Assembly (NCBI GenBank): GCA_051954955.1
Contig: JBQCHF010000019.1
Location: 1 to 12,488, forward strand
From: JBQCHF01 sp051954955
GTDB lineage: Bacteria; Actinomycetota; Actinomycetes; Motilibacterales; Motilibacteraceae
DNA: 12,488 nt
Direction of reading: 5' to 3'
Below, piece by piece: positions 1 through 5,641 of this stretch (within the stretch, counting starts at the first letter, position 1; each line of letters starts with the position of its first letter). The position numbers and the translations under genes are program-made. Below the pieces are notes generated by a model, which made no database searches, was not told where the DNA came from, and saw nothing but the letters and a program-made list of their open reading frames with translations.

Positions 1-430
1 ACACCGCCGCCGACGCCGCACCCGGCATCGCCCTCGTCGCCGTCAGGACCGGCACCCCCCGCTCGCCGCGCGCGTCGAGCCCGCGCACTGCCTCCGCGAA
101 CGCGGCCGCGGTGCCCAGCCCGGTGCCGACCACCGTCGCCGCTCGCCACGGGTCTCCCCCGGACTCCCCCACCGACCGGGTGTCGTCGTAGCCGGCGTCG
201 GCCAGGGCCTGCCCGGCCGCGGCCACCGCCAGCTGCGCGAACCGGTCCAGCCGTCGGGCGTCGCGCCGGGGCAGCCACCGGGACAGGTCGACCTCGCCGA
301 CCCGGCGCACCGGGTCTGGTGCGGCCGGACGCAGCAGGGCCTCCCAGAACTCCTCGACCCCGATTGCGCCGGGGGCGAGCACCCCCAGCCCGGTCACCGC
401 CACCCGGCGCGGGCGATCCGGGAAGCGCAC
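1..430 (-). CDS. Beta-ketoacyl-ACP synthase, N-terminal part (runs off left edge)
   Basis: Only the first 143 residues lie in the window. Read from a GTG at 430-428, the protein begins with a basic stretch followed by RRVAVTGLGVLAPGAIGVEE, the classic N-terminal strand of FabF/type II ketosynthases. It continues with DRFAQLAVAAAGQALADAG and then VVGTGLGTAAAF, both typical of the thiolase-fold ketosynthase N-terminal half. The family condenses an acyl or malonyl group carried on ACP in fatty-acid or polyketide synthesis. The catalytic Cys (around residue 165 in the family) and the two His lie outside the window, so it could be an active KS or a chain-length-factor-like partner. The GTG directly follows the TAG of the upstream acyl carrier protein in the same frame, so the frame cannot start earlier, and no strong Shine-Dalgarno is visible. 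Translational coupling to the ACP gene is likely. The specific pathway cannot be told from this fragment. Confidence 0.85.
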   Translation of the reverse strand, partial: MRFPDRPRRVAVTGLGVLAPGAIGVEEFWEALLRPAAPDPVRRVGEVDLSRWLPRRDARRLDRFAQLAVAAAGQALADAGYDDTRSVGESGGDPWRAATVVGTGLGTAAAFAEAVRGLDARGERGVPVLTATRAMPGAASAAV

Positions 431-676
431 CTACGTCGCCGGCACCGCGCGGGCCTGCACCGCGGCGGCGAGCTGGCCGTAGGTCTCGACGTCGGCGAAC
501 AGATCCTCGGGCAGACGCACCGAGAACGCGTCCTCGACGACCACGAGCAGCTCGGCGGCGGCCAGGGAGTCGACGTAGAGCTCCTCGCCGAGCAGCACGC
601 CGTCGGTGAGCGCGGACGGCTCGACCTCGAGGTGCGCCGCGACGACCTCGCGCAGCCGCTCGGGCGGGACGGGCAC
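431..676 (-). CDS. Acyl carrier protein
   Basis: This 81-residue protein has the size and helical pattern of a discrete acyl carrier protein. The phosphopantetheine attachment motif is YVDSLAAAELLVVVEDAF, with the modifiable serine at residue 37; the usual motif is DSL followed by a hydrophobic helix II. It ends with LPEDLFADVETYGQLAAAV, the helix III/IV region of ACPs. The start is GTG at 676-674, set by a perfect GGAGGT five bases upstream. The ketosynthase follows immediately after the TAG stop, so the pair probably works together to extend an acyl chain tethered to Ser37. It may belong to a secondary lipid or polyketide pathway rather than housekeeping fatty-acid synthesis, because the motif is not the canonical housekeeping DSLDxVEL. 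That assignment is inference. A phosphopantetheinyl transferase is not seen in the window. Confidence 0.9.
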   Translation of the reverse strand: MPVPPERLREVVAAHLEVEPSALTDGVLLGEELYVDSLAAAELLVVVEDAFSVRLPEDLFADVETYGQLAAAVQARAVPAT

Positions 677-681
677 TGCCT

Positions 682-687
682 ACCTCC
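682..687 (-). promoter_or_regulatory. Ribosome binding site of the acyl carrier protein gene
   Basis: On the minus strand GGAGGT stands five bases before the GTG at 676-674. It is the strongest Shine-Dalgarno in the window and decides the start of the ACP gene. Confidence 0.75.
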
Positions 688-700
688 GGGGGATCGCTGG

Positions 701-714
701 GGCTGTCCACAGCC
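701..714. repeat. Short palindrome in the divergent ACP/parC intergenic region
   Basis: GGCTGT-cc-ACAGCC is an inverted repeat with six-base arms and a two-base centre. It lies between the divergently read ACP gene and parC (intergenic 677-821, 145 bases), so it could be an operator serving either gene. The embedded CTGTCCACA is one base from the actinobacterial DnaA box TTGTCCACA, but a single imperfect copy is weak evidence. I see no convincing -35/-10 pair in this interval; CAGAAT at 755-760 is only a poor -10 candidate for parC. Confidence 0.35.
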
Positions 715-779
715 TAGGGGCGGGTCGCTCAGCGCTCCTGTCGGCGCGGCGGGCCAGAATGGGGCGACCGCAGCCCGCG

Positions 780-805
780 GACCAGCACGGTGACCAGCAC
801 GGTGA
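780..805 (+). repeat. 12-bp tandem duplication just upstream of parC
   Basis: GACCAGCACGGT occurs twice in immediate succession (780-791 and 792-803), and the period holds two bases further. It abuts the Shine-Dalgarno GAAGGAG at 804-810 and would lie in the parC mRNA leader. Function unknown; slippage-prone duplication is the simplest explanation. Confidence 0.7.
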
Positions 806-810
806 AGGAG
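804..810 (+). promoter_or_regulatory. Ribosome binding site of parC
   Basis: GAAGGAG lies 11 bases before the ATG at 822. It supports this ATG over the upstream in-frame ATG at 606, which would add residues unlike any topoisomerase and overlap the ACP gene. parE has the same GAAGGAG at the same 11-base spacing. Confidence 0.65.
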
Positions 811-821
811 CAGAGCGCCGC

Positions 822-3800
822 ATGGCCCGACGCACGACGAAGAACCCGCCGCCGGAGGACTTCCAGGAGCGGATCGTCGACATCGACGTCTCCGAGGAGA
901 TGCAGGGCAGCTTCCTCGAGTACGCCTACAGCGTCATCTACTCCCGCGCCCTGCCCGACGCCCGCGACGGCCTCAAGCCGGTGCACCGCCGCATCCTGTT
1001 CCAGATGGGCGAGATGCTGCTGCGCCCGGACCGCCCGCACGTCAAGAGCGCCCGCGTCGTCGGCGACGTCATGGGCAAGCTGCACCCGCACGGCGACACC
1101 GCCATCTACGACGCCCTCGTGCGCATGGCCCAGCCGTGGTCGATGCGGCTGCCGCTGATCGATGGCCACGGTAATTTTGGATCTTTGGACGACGGACCGG
1201 CGGCATATCGGTACTGCGTCGGCGGAGACACGCGGGTCCGGCTCGCTGACGGCACGAGCCCGCGCATCGCCGACCTCGCGGCCCTGCCGCCGGACAGCGA
1301 GCGGGAGCTCGACGTCGAGGTCCTCGACAAGGACGGCAAGGCGGTCCGCGCCTCGAAAGTCTTCAACTCCGGCGTCCACCCCACTCTCCGGCTGACCACC
1401 GCCTCCGGCTTCTCGCTGCGAGGCAGCCACAACCACCCGGTCCTCTGCCTGATGCAGATCGCCGGGGTGCCGCTGTTCCAGTGGCTGCGACTGGACGAGG
1501 TCACGCCCGGAACCGTCGTGTGCCTCGCGCGCAACGCAAACGCCACGGCCATCCCCTCACCTCGGGAGCACATGCTCGGTACCCTCCTGGGCGGTTGGGC
1601 CAGCGAAGGCTTCGCGTCCGCGGCCCGGGCGGGGTTCAACAACACCGACAAGGCGTTCTTCGACCAGGTCCTCGAGGCGTATGACGTCCTGGTCGGGGGT
1701 CCGCGCTACGTCTACGCCCGCAAGCTGAAGTCGGGCAAGACCATCTACGAGCTAGACGTGCAGCGGATGGAGTCCTTCGCCGCGAGCCCACTCGCACCGC
1801 TCGTCGGCTGTCGAGCCCAGGACAAGCATGTGCCCGAGGCGGTGTGGCTGGGCGGCACGGGCGTGAAGCGCGCCTTCCTCATGTCCTTGTTCGAGGGCGA
1901 CGGCGGGGTCCGCATCGCCCACGACGGCTTCGTCATCCAGTACTCCAGCTACAGCGACCGCCTCACCCGGGAGGCGCAGGAGCTGCTGCTGGAGTTCGGA
2001 GTGGTCGCGACCCACGCCTACTACGAGAACCGCCGCGAGCACCGGTTGATCATCAGCGGCCTGGCCAACTTGCGTCGATTCGCCGAGCGGGTCGGCTTCC
2101 TCACCGCCAAGCAGCAGCTGCTGCAACGCTGCCTGGCCCAGGCACCGCGACGACCCCACCGACTCAGCCGCGACTTCGTGCCCTACGTCAGCGACTACGT
2201 GCGCAGCGCCCTTCCCGAGGGCCGCGGTGGTGGCAGGTCGTGGTTGAGCCAGCACAACTTCGACCGGATCGAGCGGTGGGAGTCCGACCGTGCGCTGATC
2301 ATCGACCGTTTCAAGGACCCCGAGGTCCTGGCGACGATCATGCCGATCATGGAGTCCGGCTACCGCTTCGAGAAGGTCACCGACGTCGTTGATGCAGGCC
2401 CCACCGAGGTCTACTCGATCCGGGTCGCCAGCGAGGACCACTCCTTCCTGGCCGGGGGCTTCGTCAACCACAACACCGAATGCCGGCTGGCCCAGCCGGC
2501 GATGCTCCTCATCGAGAACCTCGACGAGGAGGTCGTCGACCTCCGGCCCAACTACGACGACCAGTCGCAGGAGCCCAGCGTCCTGCCGGCGGCGTTCCCC
2601 AACCTGCTGGTCAACGGGGCCGCCGGCATCGCCGTCGGCATGGCCACCAACATGCCGCCGCACAACCTCGTCGAGGTCGTGAACGCGGCCCGGCACCTGA
2701 TCAAGCACCCCAAGGCCACCCTCGACGACCTGATGCGGTTCGTCCCCGGGCCGGACCTGCCGATGGGCGGCAAGATCATCGGGTTGGAGGGCATCCGCGA
2801 GGCCTACGAGACCGGCCGCGGCACCTTCCGCACCCGCGCCACCGCCCGGGTGGAGAGCCTCACCCCGCGCAAGAAGGGCATCGTCGTCACCGAGCTGCCC
2901 TACGGCGTCGGGCCGGAGCGGGTGAGGGAGAAGGTCGCCGACCTGGTCCGCGCCAAGAAGCTGCAGGGCATCAGCGCGGTCGACGACTACACCGACCGCG
3001 AGAAGGGCCTTCGGCTGGTCATCGAGGTGAAGAACGGCTTCAACCCCGAGGCTGTGCTGGAGCAGCTCTACAAGCTCACCCCGATGGAGGACTCCTTCGG
3101 CATCAACAACGTCGCGCTGGTCGACGGTCAGCCGCGCACGCTGGGCCTGAAGGAGCTGCTGCAGGTCTACGTCGACCACCGGCTCGAGGTCGTGCGCCGG
3201 CGCAGCGAGTTCCGCCGCCGCAAGGCGCAGGAGCGCCTGCACCTGGTCGAGGGCCTCCTCATCGCGATCCTCGACATCGACGAGGTCATCGCGGTCATCC
3301 GCGGCAGCGACGACACCGCGATGGCCCGCGAGCGGCTGATGTCGGTCTTCGACCTGTCCGAGGTCCAGACCAACTACATCCTCGAGATGCCGCTGCGCCG
3401 GCTCACCAAGTTCTCCAAGCTGGAGCTGGAGAAGGAGCAGAACGAGCTCATCGCCTCGATCGCGGAGCTGACCTCGATCCTCGAGGACGAGGGCAAGATG
3501 CGGAAGGTCGTCTCGGACGAGCTGGCCCAGGTGGCCAAGGACCACGGCACCCCGCGGCGCACCGTGCTGCTGGAGTCGGCCGGTGCGCCGGTCGCCAGCA
3601 CCGTGCCGCTCGAGGTCGCCGACGAGCCGTGCTGGGTGCTGCTGTCGGCCACCGGCCTGCTCGCCCGCACCACCGGCGCGGGCCCGCTTCCCGCCGAGGG
3701 CGGCCGGGCCAAGCACGACGTCGTCGTCTCGGTGGTGCGCACCACCGCGCGCGGCGAGGTCGGCGTGGTCACCGACGCCGGCCGCGTGGTCCGCCTCGGC

Positions 3801-4562
3801 GTGCTGGACATGCCGGCGCTGCCGGCCACCGCCAGCGCCCCCAACCTGGCCGGCGGCGCGCCGCTGTCGGAGTTCGTGGAGCTGGAGAAGAACGAGCGGG
3901 CGCTGGCGCTGTGCTCGCTGTCGGTGGACGGCCCGGGGCTCGCCCTGGGGACCGCGCAGGGCGTGGTCAAGCGGGTGGTGCCCGACGTCCCGGCCAACAA
4001 GGACTCCTGGGAGGTCATCGGCCTCAAGGACGGCGACCGGGTGGTGGGCGCCGTGGATCTGACCACCGGCACCGAGGACCTGGTCTTCATCACCTCCGAC
4101 GCCCAGCTGCTGCGCTTCACCGCCGACCAGGTCCGCCCGCAGGGACGGGCCGCCGGCGGCATGGCGGGGGTGCGGGTGGCCCCCAAGCACTCGGTGGTGT
4201 TCTTCGGCGCGGTCGACCCGGGCGTCGACGGCGCCGTCGTCACCGTGGCCGGCTCCACCGGCGCGCTGCCGGGCACCGAGGCCGGAACGGTCAAGACGAC
4301 GCCCTACGCAGAGTATCCCGCCAAGGGCCGCGGCACCGGCGGGGTCCGCTGCCACCGGTTCCTGCGCGGCGAGGACGCCCTGGTGCTGGCCTGGGCCGGC
4401 GCCGCCCCGGCGCTGGCGTGCGCCGCCACCGGCGTCCCGGTCGAGCTGCCGGCGGTGGACCCGCGCCGCGACGGCTCCGGCCTCGCCCTGCCGCAGCCGG
4501 TGGCCGCCGTCGGAGCCCCGGCCGCGCTCACCGGAGCCGCCCGCACCGCGCCCACCGCGTGA
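822..4562 (+). CDS. parC: DNA topoisomerase IV subunit A (ParC) precursor containing an intein
   Basis: This 1246-residue precursor becomes 826 residues after removal of a 420-residue intein, close to the usual size of actinobacterial ParC. ParC is the DNA cleavage/rejoining subunit of topoisomerase IV and decatenates replicated chromosomes with ParE. The N-terminus MARRTTKNPPPEDF and the following EMQGSFLEYAYSVIYSRALP match the actinobacterial ParC type. The winged-helix and quinolone-determining region reads HPHGDTAIYDALVRMAQ (Thr93 at the position of E. coli ParC Ser80). The catalytic tyrosine is Tyr131 in PAAYRY, directly followed by the intein (residues 132-551) and then by TECRLAQPAMLL. 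Downstream come GAAGIAVGMATNMPPHNL, the coiled-coil region and a GyrA-like C-terminal beta-propeller. The canonical gyrase box QRRGGRG is absent (only a degenerate YPAKGRGTGGVR), which with the nearby parE favours ParC over GyrA. PAAYRY instead of the common PAAMRY next to the active site is unusual. Confidence 0.95.
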   Translation: MARRTTKNPPPEDFQERIVDIDVSEEMQGSFLEYAYSVIYSRALPDARDGLKPVHRRILFQMGEMLLRPDRPHVKSARVVGDVMGKLHPHGDTAIYDALVRMAQPWSMRLPLIDGHGNFGSLDDGPAAYRYCVGGDTRVRLADGTSPRIADLAALPPDSERELDVEVLDKDGKAVRASKVFNSGVHPTLRLTTASGFSLRGSHNHPVLCLMQIAGVPLFQWLRLDEVTPGTVVCLARNANATAIPSPREHMLGTLLGGWASEGFASAARAGFNNTDKAFFDQVLEAYDVLVGGPRYVYARKLKSGKTIYELDVQRMESFAASPLAPLVGCRAQDKHVPEAVWLGGTGVKRAFLMSLFEGDGGVRIAHDGFVIQYSSYSDRLTREAQELLLEFGVVATHAYYENRREHRLIISGLANLRRFAERVGFLTAKQQLLQRCLAQAPRRPHRLSRDFVPYVSDYVRSALPEGRGGGRSWLSQHNFDRIERWESDRALIIDRFKDPEVLATIMPIMESGYRFEKVTDVVDAGPTEVYSIRVASEDHSFLAGGFVNHNTECRLAQPAMLLIENLDEEVVDLRPNYDDQSQEPSVLPAAFPNLLVNGAAGIAVGMATNMPPHNLVEVVNAARHLIKHPKATLDDLMRFVPGPDLPMGGKIIGLEGIREAYETGRGTFRTRATARVESLTPRKKGIVVTELPYGVGPERVREKVADLVRAKKLQGISAVDDYTDREKGLRLVIEVKNGFNPEAVLEQLYKLTPMEDSFGINNVALVDGQPRTLGLKELLQVYVDHRLEVVRRRSEFRRRKAQERLHLVEGLLIAILDIDEVIAVIRGSDDTAMARERLMSVFDLSEVQTNYILEMPLRRLTKFSKLELEKEQNELIASIAELTSILEDEGKMRKVVSDELAQVAKDHGTPRRTVLLESAGAPVASTVPLEVADEPCWVLLSATGLLARTTGAGPLPAEGGRAKHDVVVSVVRTTARGEVGVVTDAGRVVRLGVLDMPALPATASAPNLAGGAPLSEFVELEKNERALALCSLSVDGPGLALGTAQGVVKRVVPDVPANKDSWEVIGLKDGDRVVGAVDLTTGTEDLVFITSDAQLLRFTADQVRPQGRAAGGMAGVRVAPKHSVVFFGAVDPGVDGAVVTVAGSTGALPGTEAGTVKTTPYAEYPAKGRGTGGVRCHRFLRGEDALVLAWAGAAPALACAATGVPVELPAVDPRRDGSGLALPQPVAAVGAPAALTGAARTAPTA
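1161..1208 (+). other. A/T-ending-codon tract abutting the intein in parC
   Basis: Sixteen codons encode DGHGNFGSLDDGPAAY. Nine end in A or T (GAT, GGT, AAT, TTT, GGA, TCT, GGA, GCA, TAT) and one is TTG. By contrast, among the 113 codons from the ATG to 1160 I find a single A/T-ending codon (CGA). The tract stops two codons before the intein Cys. On the other side the second extein codon is GAA rather than the usual GAG, after which normal usage resumes. The protein sequence is ordinary for the family, so the change is mostly synonymous. It may be a co-conversion footprint of intein homing or a nucleotide-level constraint. Confidence 0.8.
1215..2474 (+). mobile_element. Intein with LAGLIDADG homing endonuclease in ParC (site equivalent to GyrA-a)
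   Basis: This in-frame insertion of 420 residues runs from Cys1 to Asn420, with Thr as the +1 extein residue. Block A is CVGGDTRVRLADGTS. Block B is LRGSHNHPVLCL, with Ser71 where the TxxH motif usually has Thr, and His74 present. The endonuclease domain shows LLGGWASEGFAS (acidic Glu131) and FLMSLFEGDGGV (acidic Asp229), the two LAGLIDADG helices, so it may be active. Block F is VYSIRVASEDHSFLAGG with His409, and block G is FVNHN with His419-Asn420. It interrupts ParC exactly after the catalytic Tyr, the position of the mycobacterial GyrA inteins. AGVPLFQWLRLDEVTPG and RAGFNNTDKAFF resemble those inteins as I remember them. Splicing should ligate Tyr131 to Thr552. Codon use is somewhat looser than in the host gene but still GC-rich, which suggests an amelioration period or a GC-rich donor. 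Confidence 0.96.
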
Positions 4563-4591
4563 CTCCCTCCCCCTTCCGTGATCAAGCAGAG

Positions 4592-5578
4592 ATGGTGAGC
4601 CCGGCGCGAGGGCTCGAGTCCGAGCCGGTCCTCTGCTCGGGCTGGAGCACCGCGCTGGGCGAGCCGACCGCGGGCACGGCCCCGGTGGCCCGCACCTGGC
4701 TGGCGGTGGAGCAGCCCGGGCCGTGGGGGCGGGCCGCTCTGGAGCAGTCGCACCTGGACCCCGCGCTGGGCCAGGCCCTCGACCTGCGCTCGGCCGGCAG
4801 CGGCACCAAGGTCGTCCTGGTGCGCCGGCCGGGACGGCACCCCGACGATCACGCGGCGCACCGCCGCGAGGTGCTCGTGGCGCACACCGTGCCGGGGCGC
4901 ACCTGGCTGCGCCGCGCCTGGGTCGAGGACCCGGCCGTGCTGCTCGAGCTCGACCTGTCCGCGCTCGGCCAGGGCGACGCCGACGCCCTGTCCCCGCTCG
5001 GCGCGACCGAACCCGTGGAGTCGGTGCCAGGCCCGGTGCTGCTGGTGTGCACCAACGGTCGCCGGGACCGGTGCTGCGCGATCCTCGGCCGGCCGCTGGC
5101 CGAGACGCTGGCCCGCGACGAGCGGTGGCACGAGCACATCCTCGAGGTCACCCACCTCGGCGGGCACCGCTTCTCCCCCACCGCGGTGCTGCTGCCGTGG
5201 GGCCTGGCCTACGGCCGGCTCGACGAGGTCGCCGCGCGCGGGCTGCTGGCCGGCGCCGGGCAGGGCCGGACGCCGCTGGAGGGTCTGCGCGGCCGATCCA
5301 CCTGGGACCGCGCCGGGCAGGCCGCCGACGCCGCGGTCCGCGAGGCGAACGGGCTGACCGGGCTGGACGACGTCGTCGCGGTGCGTCGGCTGCCCGACCT
5401 GCCGGCTCCGCCCGGCGAGGGTGCGGGACGGGCGGTGCGGGAGGTCGAGGCCGCCGACGGCCGTCGCTGGCAGGTGGCGCTCGACGTCGTCGCTGCGCAG
5501 CCGCCGCGGCCGGAGAGCTGCGGCAAGGCGCCGGCCCGCCCCGAGCACTTCGTGGCCGGGGAGCCCCTGCAGCAGTAG
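4592..5578 (+). CDS. Sucrase/ferredoxin-like family protein (thioredoxin-fold, putative Fe-S)
   Basis: This 328-residue protein carries the hallmarks of the Suc/Fer-like family: LVCTNGRRDRCCAILGRPLA (Cys153, Cys161, Cys162), then VTHLGGHRFSPTAVLLPWG, and a C-terminal ESCGKAPARPEHF (Cys310). The N-terminal section has Cys15 and the typical RTWLAVEQPGPWG. The family resembles thioredoxin-like [2Fe-2S] ferredoxins and contains conserved Cys/His ligands, but its biochemical role is not established. No signal peptide or membrane segment is seen, so it is probably cytoplasmic. The ATG at 4592 lies 29 bases after the parC stop with only a weak purine-rich stretch before it, so it may be co-transcribed with parC. 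A GTG directly after the ATG or a later start is possible. The name 'sucrase' is historical and does not imply sugar hydrolysis. Confidence 0.82.
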   Translation: MVSPARGLESEPVLCSGWSTALGEPTAGTAPVARTWLAVEQPGPWGRAALEQSHLDPALGQALDLRSAGSGTKVVLVRRPGRHPDDHAAHRREVLVAHTVPGRTWLRRAWVEDPAVLLELDLSALGQGDADALSPLGATEPVESVPGPVLLVCTNGRRDRCCAILGRPLAETLARDERWHEHILEVTHLGGHRFSPTAVLLPWGLAYGRLDEVAARGLLAGAGQGRTPLEGLRGRSTWDRAGQAADAAVREANGLTGLDDVVAVRRLPDLPAPPGEGAGRAVREVEAADGRRWQVALDVVAAQPPRPESCGKAPARPEHFVAGEPLQQ

Positions 5579-5603
5579 CCCGGACCGGCCGCGCAACCCT
5601 GCG

Positions 5604-5633
5604 GTGCGAACTGTCCCCGCGCGGGCATACCGT
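5604..5633 (+). promoter_or_regulatory. Candidate promoter of the ABC exporter operon, possibly leaderless
   Basis: TACCGT at 5628-5633 fits the actinobacterial -10 pattern TANNNT. A weak -35-like GTGCGA lies at 5604-5609 with an 18-base spacer. Transcription would begin about 5640-5642, at or next to the ATG at 5642. That start codon also lacks a good Shine-Dalgarno, so a leaderless message is plausible. This is motif reading only. Confidence 0.35.
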
Positions 5634-5641
5634 ACGAAGCG

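Noticed and set aside
703..711. DnaA box-like CTGTCCACA, suggesting an origin
   Set aside because: It is a single copy with one mismatch; no cluster of boxes, AT-rich region or dnaA/dnaN genes is seen.
606..821. In-frame extension of ParC upstream to an ATG at 606
   Set aside because: The added residues look like out-of-frame GC-rich translation, overlap the ACP gene, and the ATG at 822 has its own Shine-Dalgarno and the family N-terminus.
822..4562. Assignment of the intein-bearing gene as gyrA
   Set aside because: The intein position first suggests GyrA, but the N-terminus, the C-terminal box and the nearby parE fit actinobacterial ParC better; gyrA usually follows gyrB near dnaA.
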